This document shows positions 35,671 through 44,028 of a stretch of 64,000 bases of DNA, in pieces. The DNA comes from Nocardia terpenica (GTDB lineage Bacteria > Actinomycetota > Actinomycetes > Mycobacteriales > Mycobacteriaceae): the NCBI RefSeq assembly GCF_013186535.1, contig NZ_JABMCZ010000005.1, forward strand, positions 310,001-374,000, given 5' to 3'. The notes under the pieces are model-generated. The model saw only the letters and a list, made by a program, of their open reading frames with translations, searched no databases and was not told where the DNA came from. A program made the position numbers and the translations under genes. The stretch's first letter is position 1. Every line of letters begins with the position of its first letter.

Positions 35671-37138
35671 TCAGGACACCGTGCGCGGCTGGTGGGCCAC
35701 CCTCGTCCTCACCGCGATCGCGGCGATCACCCGGTTCTGGGATCTCGGGCACCCCACCGACGGCGGCACACCGGTCTTCGACGAGAAGTACTATTCCGCG
35801 CAGGCGTGGGAGATGCTCACCAACGGAATGGGTATCGAGGACGACCAGGCCTTCGCGGTGGTGGTGCATCCGCCGGTCGGCAAGCTCATGATCGCGGCGG
35901 GCGAGGCGCTGTTCGGATTCGGGCCGTGGGGTTGGCGATTCTCGGCGGCGGTGGCCGGAACGGTACTGGTGCTGCTGGTGATTCGGATCGTGCGCCGCCT
36001 GGCCCGCTCCACCATGATCGGCGCGATCGCCGGAATCCTCATGATCGCCGACGGTGTCAGTTTCGTGCAGTCCCGCATCGGCATGCTGGACATCTTCCTG
36101 GCGCTGTTCGTCACCGCCGCGTTCGGCTGTCTCATGGTGGACCGCGACCAGGTGCGGTCGCGAATGGCGGCGGCCGCGGCGGCGGGGCGAACGACGCTGA
36201 GCCCCTTCGGACCTCGGCTCGGCGTGCGCTGGTGGCGATTCGGTGCGGGCCTGCTGCTCGGACTGGCCTGCGGCACCAAATGGTCCGGCATGTATTTCCT
36301 GATCGTCTTCCTGGCCATGTCGCTGGCCTTCGATGCGGTCGCCCGGCGCGCCCACGGTGTGCGGCGGCCGTGGCTGGGCGCGATCGTCCGCGACCTGATT
36401 CCGTCGGGAGTCGCGCTGGGAGTGGTCGCGCTCGCGGTGTATCTGGCCTCCTACGGAGGCTGGTTCGCGAGCGAGACCGGTATCGAGCGGTACGAGGTCG
36501 GCAATGGCGTGGGTCGCGGCGGCTTCTTCTCCTTCGTCCCGGACGCGCTGCGCTCGCTCTGGTTCAATCAGGCGTCGATCCTGAATTTCCATGTGCACCT
36601 GACCAATTCGGCGGGCTACCACCACCAGTGGGAATCCAAGCCGTGGAGCTGGCCCATGGGCCTGCGGCCGATGCTGTACTACTTCGCCCAACCGGGCGAG
36701 GCCACCGGGTGCGGGCAGCCGTCGTGCGTGCACGCGGTCATGCTGGTGGGCACCCCGGCCATCTGGTGGCTCGCCATTCCCGTTCTGGGCTGGGCGATCT
36801 GGCGCGCGATCACCCGCCGCGACTGGCGCTACTCCGCGGTGCTCACCGCCTACGGCGCGGCCTGGCTGCCCTGGTTCGCGGCCCTGGACCGGCAGATGTA
36901 TTTCTTCTACGCCACCGCCATGGCCCCATTCCTGATCATGCTGCTCGCCCTCGCCCTCGGCGAAATCCTCGGCCGGGCAACCGAACCGAGCGAACACCGC
37001 ACCGTCGCCCGCCTCCTGGTCTGCCTCTACCTGGGCCTGGTCGTCGCCGATTTCGCCTGGCTCTACCCCATTCTCACCGGCCTGCCCGTCACCCCGGCCA
37101 CCTGGTCCTACGAACTCTGGCTGCCTAGTTGGCAATGA
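35660..37138 (+). CDS. protein O-mannosyltransferase (GT39, Pmt)
   Basis: A 492-residue polytopic membrane enzyme that transfers mannose from polyprenyl-phosphate-mannose to Ser/Thr of secreted proteins. The catalytic acidic pair lies in GGTPVFDEKYYSAQAWEML near residue 40, on the first extracytoplasmic loop; about ten membrane helices follow (VLLVIRIVRRLA, FGAGLLLGLACGTKWSGM, MLLALALGEILG). Comparable to Rv1002c of M. tuberculosis. The ATG at 35660 lies inside the ComB gene end. It converges with the AraC gene, the two stops overlapping by 14 bp. Confidence 0.92.
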   Translation: MPPDQDTVRGWWATLVLTAIAAITRFWDLGHPTDGGTPVFDEKYYSAQAWEMLTNGMGIEDDQAFAVVVHPPVGKLMIAAGEALFGFGPWGWRFSAAVAGTVLVLLVIRIVRRLARSTMIGAIAGILMIADGVSFVQSRIGMLDIFLALFVTAAFGCLMVDRDQVRSRMAAAAAAGRTTLSPFGPRLGVRWWRFGAGLLLGLACGTKWSGMYFLIVFLAMSLAFDAVARRAHGVRRPWLGAIVRDLIPSGVALGVVALAVYLASYGGWFASETGIERYEVGNGVGRGGFFSFVPDALRSLWFNQASILNFHVHLTNSAGYHHQWESKPWSWPMGLRPMLYYFAQPGEATGCGQPSCVHAVMLVGTPAIWWLAIPVLGWAIWRAITRRDWRYSAVLTAYGAAWLPWFAALDRQMYFFYATAMAPFLIMLLALALGEILGRATEPSEHRTVARLLVCLYLGLVVADFAWLYPILTGLPVTPATWSYELWLPSWQ

Positions 37139-37889
37139 ACGAGCTCGGCGTGCGGCCGAGTTGGGTGCGGAACATGGCGGTGAAGGCGGCCGGGGTGTCG
37201 TAGCCGAGGGCCGCGGCGACCTGGGTGACACCGCGTCCGGCGGACAGCAGGCGGACGGCGTGCAGCAGGCAGGCGCGGCGACGCCACTGCTGGAAGGTCA
37301 GACCGGTCTGCCGCTGGAACAGGCGGGTGAAGGTACGCGGGGCGATGCCGAGGTCGGCGGCCCACGCGGCGGGCAGCGAGCGGATGGTCGGGGCGGACTG
37401 GAATTCCTCGCAGCGGCGGCGCAGGCCCGGGTGCGCCGGTAACGGGAGGTCGAACGGGAGCGGGGTCAGGGTGCGGATCTCGTAGAGGATGAGATCCACC
37501 AGGGCGCCGTCGCGGCCGTGCCGATCGTATTCGGGCGGCAGGTCGACGGCCGCGATCAGCAGCTCGCGCAGCAGCGGCGACACCGCCACCACCCGGCAGC
37601 GATCCGGGTACCACGGCACCGCCGACGGCTCCAGATACAGGCTGCAGGTGCTGACCTCGTCCATCAGCACCCGGTGCTCGACGCCGGGCGGAATCAGCAC
37701 CGCGCGCCGCGGCGGCACCGTCCAGCTGCCGTGCACGGTCTCGACCCGCATGAGACCGGTTGCGCCGTACAGGAATTGCGCCCGCCGATGCCGATGGGCG
37801 GGCAGCAGGTGTCCCGGCGGGTAGTCCATGCGGATCGACAGCACGGGGCGGTCGATCCCCTCGACCTCGCTGATCGGCACATTGCGCAC
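37125..37889 (-). CDS. AraC-family regulator with N-terminal cupin domain
   Basis: A 254-residue regulator. The N-terminal cupin (GHLLPAHRHRRAQFLYGATG, followed by VPPRRAVLIPPGVEHRVL) should bind a small ligand or metal; the C-terminal domain has two HTHs (WAADLGIAPRTFTRLFQRQT and VTQVAAALGYDTPAAFTAMF). First codon is GTG at 37889. Divergent from the TauE/SafE-like gene 94 bp away, its most likely target. Confidence 0.9.
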   Translation of the reverse strand: MRNVPISEVEGIDRPVLSIRMDYPPGHLLPAHRHRRAQFLYGATGLMRVETVHGSWTVPPRRAVLIPPGVEHRVLMDEVSTCSLYLEPSAVPWYPDRCRVVAVSPLLRELLIAAVDLPPEYDRHGRDGALVDLILYEIRTLTPLPFDLPLPAHPGLRRRCEEFQSAPTIRSLPAAWAADLGIAPRTFTRLFQRQTGLTFQQWRRRACLLHAVRLLSAGRGVTQVAAALGYDTPAAFTAMFRTQLGRTPSSFIAN

Positions 37890-37983
37890 CGCCCCACGCT
37901 ACCCGACCCGATGGCGCGATCTCGATGGTGTCAGGCGCATTGTCGATTGTGCGCCAAGATCGTCTCCGCCTAGCGTGACCTGC

Positions 37984-38796
37984 ATGTTCTCCTCCCTGGC
38001 GATCCTGTTCGGATTCGGTTGCCTCACCGGCGTGACCACGGTGCTGTTCGGCTTCGGCGGCGGATTCCTCACCGTGCCCGCCGTTTTCGCCGTGCTGGCG
38101 GCCACCGACGGCGCCGACGCCATGCACACCGCCGTGGCCACCTCGACGGCTGTCATGGTCGTGAACGCGCTGTCGGCGACGGTGACCCAGGCCCGCGCGG
38201 GACGGCTGCGCCGGGAGTACGTGTTCCCGCTCGCGATCTTCGTCGGGATCGGGGCGTTCCTCGGCGCGGTGGCCGCCGGTCACGTGTCCGACACCGCGCT
38301 GCACCTGCTGTTCATCGGATACCTGGTGATCACGCTGGGCGACAATGTGATTCGCCGCGGCTTCGTCACCGGCACCGACCCGGCGGCCGCGCCGCGTCCA
38401 CTCGGCCGGGCGACCTCAACCGTCGGCGGGGTCGGAATCGGCGCCGTCGCAGCCTTTCTCGGCGTCGGCGGCAGCGTCCTGACGGTGCCGCTGTTGCGCC
38501 GCAGCGGATTGCCCATGGCCGAGGCCGCCGCGCTGGCCAACCCGCTGAGCGTCCCGGTCGCCCTGGTCGGCACCCTGGCCTACGCCCTTGCCGCACCGCC
38601 GATCACGGCTCCCGGCTACCTCGGCCAGGTCGATCTGGTCGCGGCGGCGGCGCTGCTGTGCGGCTCGGTGCCGACCATCGCGCTGACCCGCCGCCTACCC
38701 CGGCGCATTCCCGATCGGGTGCACGCCCTCGGCTACCTGGGTTTCCTCGGGCTGGTCCTGATCGCCATGGTGACCATGGTCTTCGTCCGGATCTGA
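37984..38796 (+). CDS. TSUP-family (TauE/SafE) anion exporter
   Basis: A 270-residue membrane protein with eight or so helices in two homologous halves: FGFGCLTGVTTVLFGFGGGF and GVGIGAVAAFLGVGGSVLTV each hold the family's Gly-rich GhhhGxhGGG motif. TSUP proteins export sulfite, sulfoacetate or other organic anions. Control by the divergent AraC/cupin regulator is likely. With the taurine-type transporter (25936-28614) and the ComB-like gene (34909) it forms a loose set of genes of sulfonate type, though not in one operon. Its last 102 bp overlap the convergent AhpD-like gene. Confidence 0.88.
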   Translation: MFSSLAILFGFGCLTGVTTVLFGFGGGFLTVPAVFAVLAATDGADAMHTAVATSTAVMVVNALSATVTQARAGRLRREYVFPLAIFVGIGAFLGAVAAGHVSDTALHLLFIGYLVITLGDNVIRRGFVTGTDPAAAPRPLGRATSTVGGVGIGAVAAFLGVGGSVLTVPLLRRSGLPMAEAAALANPLSVPVALVGTLAYALAAPPITAPGYLGQVDLVAAAALLCGSVPTIALTRRLPRRIPDRVHALGYLGFLGLVLIAMVTMVFVRI

Positions 38797-39369
38797 GCCC
38801 GCCGGGAACGGCCGGGGCTCGCGCCAGTCGTCGAGTTCCACTCGGCAGCTGGTGAGTACCGACGCCAGCATTCGGAAAGCGCCTGCCAGGCACAGTAATT
38901 CGAGTACCTGAGGCTCGCCGAAGCGGGTGGCGAGACGACGCCAGGTCGATGCATCGAGCTCCGCCCGCTCATGCAGTTCATCCGCCGCCGCGAGCAGGGC
39001 CGCCTCGTCGGCCGACCATCCGGGTGCCCGCGGCCCCCGCGCGATCCGATCGATCTCGTCGGCGGTCACCCCCGCGTCCGCGGCGAGGGCGCAGTGATGC
39101 GACCACATGTACTGCGACCGCGCGAGATACGCGATCCGCAACACCATCAGCTCCCGCTCCCGCGCCGGGATACGCCCGCCGCTGATCGAGGCGAGGAACG
39201 GCATGCTCACGGCGAAGAGCCAGTCATTGGCGGCCAGCGTCGACACCACCGCGAGGGTCGGCCGGTCCGAGAGTTCGCCCAGCACCGGGGTTTTCATCGC
39301 CTCCGCATAGGTCCGGCGCGCGGCCTCGCTCCACCGCTGCGGCGGCAGTGGCTCGATGCGCGGACTCAT
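38695..39369 (-). CDS. carboxymuconolactone decarboxylase/AhpD-family protein
   Basis: A 224-residue helical protein. PARERELMVLRIAYLARSQY and MWSHHCALAADAGVTADEID follow the CMD fold, but the CxxC redox pair of true AhpD is absent (SHHC keeps only one Cys), so a peroxidase role is doubtful. ELLCLAGAFRMLASVLTSCR is the second fold segment. The last 35 residues are acidic, His-rich and antisense to the TauE-like gene, suggesting the stop was lost and the tail acquired. Its start overlaps the upstream MBL gene stop (ATGA), forming a two-gene operon. Confidence 0.78.
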   Translation of the reverse strand: MSPRIEPLPPQRWSEAARRTYAEAMKTPVLGELSDRPTLAVVSTLAANDWLFAVSMPFLASISGGRIPARERELMVLRIAYLARSQYMWSHHCALAADAGVTADEIDRIARGPRAPGWSADEAALLAAADELHERAELDASTWRRLATRFGEPQVLELLCLAGAFRMLASVLTSCRVELDDWREPRPFPAGSDPDEDHGHHGDQDQPEETQVAEGVHPIGNAPG

Positions 39370-40316
39370 CGCGCGGCCCAGAGTTCGGCCATGACCGCGA
39401 ACAAGTCGTTTTCGGGGATAGCCGGTCCACCCAGATCCCGGTATGCCGCACCGAGATTCAGCACGATTCGCTCGGCGTCGGCCCAGTCCGCATAGTCGGC
39501 CAGCGGGAAATCGCGGGCCGCCTCCACTACCGTCGCCCCGCGCCGCAGCGAGCGTTCGGCATGCTCGGCGACCCGCACCAGATAGTCGCGGAACCGCTCG
39601 ACATACGGCTTGCCCACAATCCGGCCGTGGCCGGGCACGATGGTCCGCACATCCAGGCCGAGAATCAGATCGCAGGCGGCCACCCAGCGCTGCACCGGAC
39701 CGCTGTGCACCACCGGATGCGCGTCGACGAACAGGATGTCGCCGGTGAAAAGCACCGCGTCGCCGGGCACTTCGACCAGCACATCACCGGCGGTGTGCGC
39801 GGGGCCCACCTGGATGAGACGCACCTCGGTCTCCCCCACCGCGACCGTCGTCTCCCCGGAGAAGGTAGTCGTCGGCGGGGTGGACACCACGCCGGTCAGG
39901 TCGAACACCCCCATGCGGTCGCGCGTGAACTCCGCGACCACACCATCCTCCCCGGCATTCGCGCGGACGATGAGATCGCGGTAGTGGTCCACCGACGGCG
40001 CGCGCCGCATATGGTCCGCGGTGGCGGCGCTGGCGATGATCCGGGCGTCGGGAAGCAGCTGATTGCCGAACGCGTGGTCACCATCGTCGTGGGTATTGAC
40101 CACGGTGCCGATCTCGACGCCGGGCAGCTCCGCGGCGATGGTGCGCAGCATCCGCTCGGTCAGCGGCAGCGTGAACAGCGTGTCGACCAGCAGGGCCGCG
40201 CGCCCGTCGACCACCAGCCCGGCATTGGACCACCCCCAGGAGCCGTCCGGTTGCAGATACGCGTAGGTGTGCGGGCCGACCCGATGCAGACCGGCGGTGT
40301 AGGGCGGAACAGTCAT
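39366..40316 (-). CDS. MBL-fold metallo-hydrolase
   Basis: A 316-residue metallo-beta-lactamase-fold enzyme. The metal motif is THDDGDHAFGN, a known variant in which the second His of HxHxDH is Asp; further ligands are likely in GPAHTAGDVLV, GDILFVDAHPVV and VPGHGRIVGKPY. A role in hydrolysing a lactone, thioester or similar bond is inferred from the fold only. The ATG at 40316 is preferred over the upstream TTG because AAAGG is suitably placed. Divergent from a TetR gene with a perfect inverted repeat between; co-transcribed with the AhpD-like gene. Confidence 0.88.
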   Translation of the reverse strand: MTVPPYTAGLHRVGPHTYAYLQPDGSWGWSNAGLVVDGRAALLVDTLFTLPLTERMLRTIAAELPGVEIGTVVNTHDDGDHAFGNQLLPDARIIASAATADHMRRAPSVDHYRDLIVRANAGEDGVVAEFTRDRMGVFDLTGVVSTPPTTTFSGETTVAVGETEVRLIQVGPAHTAGDVLVEVPGDAVLFTGDILFVDAHPVVHSGPVQRWVAACDLILGLDVRTIVPGHGRIVGKPYVERFRDYLVRVAEHAERSLRRGATVVEAARDFPLADYADWADAERIVLNLGAAYRDLGGPAIPENDLFAVMAELWAAR

Positions 40317-40341
40317 GGGACTCAACCTTTCTCGCGATTAC

Positions 40342-40375
40342 CTTTACTACAGTACATTTTTTGACTGTAGTAAAG
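40342..40375. promoter_or_regulatory. perfect inverted repeat, likely TetR operator
   Basis: CTTTACTACAGT (40342-40353) and ACTGTAGTAAAG (40364-40375) are a perfect 12-bp inverted repeat around an AT-rich 10-bp spacer, covering most of the 67 bp between the divergent MBL and tetR genes. Confidence 0.75.
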
Positions 40376-40383
40376 TGCGGGAT

Positions 40384-40998
40384 ATGACACCGGATGCCCC
40401 CGATACGACGAGCGACGGCCTCGGCCACCGCGATCGCCGCCGCGCCCGCACCCGCGACCGAATCCTCGATGCCGCCCTGGAGTTGTTCGCCGCCCACGGC
40501 ATGGAGGCCACCACCTTCGACCAGATCGCCGAGCTGGCCGACGTGTCCCGGCAGACGGTGTTCAACCACTTCCCCCGCAAGGACGACCTGGTCGACGCCT
40601 GGGGCGAACGCCGCCGCGGCCACCTGCGAAACCTGTTGGCCGAGGAGCACTTCCGGGCCGAATCGACCGCCGCGCAGCTCGCCGCCCAGCTCGATGTGCT
40701 GGCCGACTACAACGAACGCGAACGCGCCCTCACCCAGCGGGTCTTCACCGGATCGGCGCGCTTCGGCACGGTCGCGCACGACAGCCCGGTCGGCGAATTG
40801 TTCGCCCGGTCGGTGCGCTCGGGCATCGACCGCGGCGACATCGCGGCCCACGCCGACCCGGACCTCGCCGGGGAAATGCTGGCCGACTGCTACTTCGGCA
40901 CGCTCAACCACTGGCTGCGCACCACGCCCCGGCGCGGGGAGCTGCGGCGGCGATTGCAGCGCAAGCTGGACATCCTGCTCGCCGGGCTCGCACCATGA
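40384..40998 (+). CDS. TetR-family regulator
   Basis: A 204-residue repressor with a typical HTH at about residues 24-68 (ILDAALELFAAHGMEATTFD, ELADVSRQTVFNHFPRKDDL). The C-terminal domain is helical with DPDLAGEMLADCYFGTLNHW. It starts 9 bp after the inverted repeat and probably controls itself and the MBL-AhpD operon. Confidence 0.9.
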   Translation: MTPDAPDTTSDGLGHRDRRRARTRDRILDAALELFAAHGMEATTFDQIAELADVSRQTVFNHFPRKDDLVDAWGERRRGHLRNLLAEEHFRAESTAAQLAAQLDVLADYNERERALTQRVFTGSARFGTVAHDSPVGELFARSVRSGIDRGDIAAHADPDLAGEMLADCYFGTLNHWLRTTPRRGELRRRLQRKLDILLAGLAP

Positions 40999-41006
40999 AC
41001 ACAGCT

Positions 41007-41024
41007 TGACCGACCGGTCGGTCA
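41007..41024. promoter_or_regulatory. 18-bp perfect palindrome (TetR-type operator)
   Basis: TGACCGACCGGTCGGTCA is fully palindromic and contains the ACCGACCGGTCGGT core common among TetR operators. It sits just upstream of the mycolyltransferase remnant, so it may be the operator of a lost gene, or serve the hydrolase-tetR pair downstream. Confidence 0.6.
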
Positions 41025-41026
41025 TA

Positions 41027-41424
41027 GTTACCGTTGCCGAGGTGCCGAGGTATTTCACGAGGGCGCTGGGAGCGAGCCTGTGCGCGCTGGCGGCCTACCA
41101 CCGCGATCAGTTCACCTCGCCGGATCCTTCTCCGGCGCACTGGATCTCTCGGGTCCGGGCATGCACGAGGCGATCCGGGTCGCCATGCTGGACGTTCGCG
41201 CCGCAGCTGCGGGGCTGTCGATGTACATTTCGGCGGGCAGCGCGCTACCCGGCCCGTACGACCACCCGGATTCCGCGCACGTCGTCTTCGACACCGTCGA
41301 CGCCATGGGGATCGAGGCACTGTGCATGGTGACCACCCACATGTTCCGGATGCGGCTGGAAGTACTGGGAGGCGGAGCCGACCAAGGCGCGGCCGCAGAT
41401 CTGGCCACCCTGGGCGCGATGTAG
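41027..41424 (+). pseudogene. decayed antigen 85-type mycolyltransferase
   Basis: Remnant of a mycolyltransferase gene. Frame 1 reads VAEVPRYFTRALGAS, then directly LCALAAYHRDQF; the intervening nucleophile elbow (GLSMGG in relatives) is deleted. Near 41112-41118 the frame shifts, after which LAGSFSGALDLSGPGMHEAI and SMYISAGSALPGPYD and HMFRMRLEVLG continue to a stop at 41424. These align with LFISSGSGIPGRYD and NLQNRLNQLG of the intact gene at 5718. The N-terminal signal peptide and first ~100 residues, the Trp-rich segment and the catalytic His region are missing. No good start codon remains. Confidence 0.72.
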
Positions 41425-41439
41425 ACGATGGGAGGACCG

Positions 41440-42276
41440 ATGCTGCACGCGGTAGCGACGCCGCTGGGCGCGGTGGCCGTGCATATCGGCGGGGCCGATC
41501 CGGCCACCGCACCGAATGTACTGCTCCTGCATGCCAATCCGGGTGATCACCGGGATTTCGACGCCATTGCCGGGGAACTCGGGCGGCGCTGCGCGATCGC
41601 GGCGGTCGACTGGCCCGGCTACGGGGAATCATCGGTGGACGACCCGCTCGCCGTCACCGCCGAGGGACTGGCGGAGGTCGCCGTCACGGTGTGGGATTGC
41701 TTGGCGGCCAGGGGATTTCACGATGTGACGGTGCTCGGCAACAGCGTCGGGGGGTATGCCGCCGTCCGGCTCGCGCAGCGCCGACCCGATGCGGTGGCGG
41801 GTCTGGTGCTCGTGCAATCGGCGGGCTTCGCGCCGCTGAACATCCTGACCCGCACCATGTTCCGCGTCATGGGCGCCCGGGGTGTGGCCCGCCGGGCGGT
41901 CGCGCCGTCGGCCCGCGCCTACCTCGGGCCGCTGCGCCGGGGCGGGGTACGGGCAATCTACGAGCGGGCCAAGGGGATTCGCCGCGACCCCACCCGCCTG
42001 GACGTGTACCGGTCCGTGTGGCGCAGCTTCGGCGATCCCCGGCTCGACCTGCGCGCCGAGGCGCCGCTGCTCGCGGACCTGCCGACCCTGGTGGTGTGGG
42101 GCAGATTCGATCCGATCAATCCGTGGCCGCTGAACCGGCGCGGTATCGCGCGGGTGCTGCCGCACGCGGAGGTGGCGGTACTGCCCACCCGGCACGAACC
42201 GTTCGCGCAGGACCCGCGCCGATTCCTCGACGCGGTAACACCGTTTCTGATCCGCCGTGCTGGAATGACCGCATGA
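41440..42276 (+). CDS. alpha/beta hydrolase
   Basis: A 278-residue soluble hydrolase: VLLLHANPGDHRDFDAIAGE (oxyanion region), DWPGYGESS, nucleophile elbow VTVLGNSVGGYAAVRL, Asp in WGRFDPINPW and His in LPTRHEPFAQDP. The ATG at 41440 is preferred because GGGAGG lies directly before it. Substrate unknown; haloalkane dehalogenase- or esterase-like. Its stop overlaps the next gene (ATGA), so it is coupled to a TetR regulator. Confidence 0.88.
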   Translation: MLHAVATPLGAVAVHIGGADPATAPNVLLLHANPGDHRDFDAIAGELGRRCAIAAVDWPGYGESSVDDPLAVTAEGLAEVAVTVWDCLAARGFHDVTVLGNSVGGYAAVRLAQRRPDAVAGLVLVQSAGFAPLNILTRTMFRVMGARGVARRAVAPSARAYLGPLRRGGVRAIYERAKGIRRDPTRLDVYRSVWRSFGDPRLDLRAEAPLLADLPTLVVWGRFDPINPWPLNRRGIARVLPHAEVAVLPTRHEPFAQDPRRFLDAVTPFLIRRAGMTA

Positions 42277-42815
42277 GATCCGCCGAACCCGGACGTCGCG
42301 CCCTGCTGGAGGCGGGCCACACCCTGCTGGCCGCCGAGGACCTGAGCCGATTGTCGGTGAATGCGATCGCGGCACAGGCCAATATGGCCAAGGGCAGCTT
42401 CTATCAGCACTGGCGCAGCCGCGGCGACTACATCGTCGCGCTGCACCGCGCCTTCCACGACGATCTCACCGCCGCCGTCACCACCGCCATCGCCGACCTG
42501 CCGCCCGGGGCGCACCGGCTCACCGTCGCGATCGACGCCTACCTCGACGGCTGCCTGTCCGCCACCGCCACCAAGGCGCTGCTCGTGCAGGCCCGCACCG
42601 AGGCCGGGCTCGGCGACGAGGTCACCGCCCGCAATCGGGAGGCCGCGACGATCCTGACCGACGACCTGGCCGCCATCGGTTGGCGGCAGCCGGAGCCCAT
42701 CGCCACCCTGCTGGTAGCCGCCATCGCCGAAACCGCGCTTGTCGAACTGACCGCGGGCGCGACGCGGCGAGACCTGCGCGACGCCGTCTTGCATTTGGCC
42801 ACCGCATCCAAATAG
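42273..42815 (+). CDS. TetR-family regulator
   Basis: A 180-residue regulator with HTH at about residues 22-62 (LSVNAIAAQANMAKGSFYQH) and a TetR_C domain (DAYLDGCLSATATKALLVQA). Translationally coupled to the hydrolase. It could bind the orphan palindrome at 41007-41024 and control this pair. Confidence 0.88.
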   Translation: MRSAEPGRRALLEAGHTLLAAEDLSRLSVNAIAAQANMAKGSFYQHWRSRGDYIVALHRAFHDDLTAAVTTAIADLPPGAHRLTVAIDAYLDGCLSATATKALLVQARTEAGLGDEVTARNREAATILTDDLAAIGWRQPEPIATLLVAAIAETALVELTAGATRRDLRDAVLHLATASK

Positions 42816-42848
42816 CGGCCTGGAGTTAGCGTGAGGTCCCGGCCAAAA

Positions 42849-42940
42849 GCGCGCCGGGATCTTGGGGGGGCGAGCGCGCCGGGACCTTGGGGGGCGAGCA
42901 CGCCGGGACCTCGGGGGGGCGAGCACGCCGGGAGCATGAG
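42849..42940. repeat. short G-rich tandem repeat (24-25 bp, about 3.7 copies)
   Basis: Units begin at 42849, 42874, 42898 and 42923 and follow GCGCGCCGGGA then CCTTGGGGGGCGA, with one- to three-base differences; the last is partial. It lies between the convergent tetR and hemH genes. G-runs of 6-7 in each unit could form G-quadruplex or slippage structures. Confidence 0.75.
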
Positions 42941-42966
42941 GGCGCGACGCAGTGCGAAGGTGCGAA

Positions 42967-44010
42967 TCAGGCTGTGCGGCGGGGTGGTTCGCAGCAGCCG
43001 GGCGCGCATGGGGCGCCGTCGAGCGTGCAGCCGTAACCGGGGACCACACCCAGGCGAAGCGGGCGGGCACCGGCGAGCTGCTCCTGCACCAGGTCGGCCA
43101 CCAGTCGCGCGAAGCGGGGGTCGGCGCCCGGGGTGGCCGCGCGGGCGAAGGACATGCCCAACTCGGCCGCCTTGTCGGCGGCCTCGTTGTCCAGATCCCA
43201 GATGACCTCCAGGTGATCGGACACGAAACCCACCGGGCACACCACGACGGCCTCGACACCCTTGGCGGACAACGCCTCCAGGTGGTCGACGATATCGGGC
43301 TCCAGCCACGGCACCTGCGGCGGGCCGGACCGGGACTGCCACACCACGTCGTACTCGTCGATACCCGTTGCGGCGGCGCACAATCGGGCCGCCTCCACGA
43401 CCTGGCGGCTGTAGAGGTGGCCGCCGTCGGCGGGTGGCCCGGCCGCGGCATCGGCCGAGATCGGCACCGAATGCGCGGTGAACACCAGCCGGGCATCCTC
43501 GCGTCGCTCGGCCGGAATCTGCTGCAGCGCAGCGCGAATCGCGTCGGCGAAGGATTCGACCAGCAGCGGGTGATCGAAGTACTGCCGCAGCTTGGTCAGC
43601 GCGGGCGCCCGCTCCCCCACCGCCGCCCGCGCCCGGACGATGTCCTCGTCGTACTGGCGACAGCCGGAGTAGCCGCCCCACGCGGAGGTGGGAAACACCA
43701 GCGCCGAACCGATTCCGTCGGCCCGCATCCGCTCGACGGTGTCCTCCACCATCGGATGCCAGTTGCGGTTGCCGAAGTACACCGGCAGATCCAGTCCGCG
43801 CCGGTCGAATTCGGCCTCGACGGCCGCGATGATGTCGCGGTTGAGCGCATTGATCGGCGACACTCCCCCGAAATGCAGGTAGTGCTGCGCCACCTCGGCC
43901 AGGCGTTCGGGTGGCACCCCCCGGCCCCGAGTCACGTTCTCCAGGAACGGGAGTACGTCCTCGGGGCGCTCGGGGCCGCCGAACGACAGCAGCAATAGCG
44001 CGTCCGCCAC
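42967..44010 (-). CDS. hemH: ferrochelatase (coproporphyrin ferrochelatase)
   Basis: A 347-residue soluble enzyme inserting Fe2+ into a porphyrin; in Actinobacteria the substrate is generally coproporphyrin III (the CpfC pathway). Motifs: LLLSFGGPERPEDVLPFLEN, VYFGNRNWHPMVEDT, FTAHSVPISA with the conserved His, WLEPDIVDHLEAL and CPVGFVSDHLEVIWDLDNEA. The C-terminus carries Cys at about 328, 335, 339 and 340, resembling the [2Fe-2S] ligands of the M. tuberculosis enzyme. Third gene after fabG1 and inhA, 18 bp from inhA, as in mycobacteria. Confidence 0.95.
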   Translation of the reverse strand: MADALLLLSFGGPERPEDVLPFLENVTRGRGVPPERLAEVAQHYLHFGGVSPINALNRDIIAAVEAEFDRRGLDLPVYFGNRNWHPMVEDTVERMRADGIGSALVFPTSAWGGYSGCRQYDEDIVRARAAVGERAPALTKLRQYFDHPLLVESFADAIRAALQQIPAERREDARLVFTAHSVPISADAAAGPPADGGHLYSRQVVEAARLCAAATGIDEYDVVWQSRSGPPQVPWLEPDIVDHLEALSAKGVEAVVVCPVGFVSDHLEVIWDLDNEAADKAAELGMSFARAATPGADPRFARLVADLVQEQLAGARPLRLGVVPGYGCTLDGAPCAPGCCEPPRRTA

Positions 44011-44028
44011 GACAGTTACCTTTCGACG

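Noticed and set aside
35030..37231. A 733-codon minus-strand frame opposite the ComB-like and pmt genes
   Set aside because: Composition is shadow-like (Arg, Pro, His, Glu) and both genes on the other strand have clear family motifs.
42849..42940. CRISPR array or IS end
   Set aside because: Contiguous short G-rich units with no spacers, transposase or target duplication.
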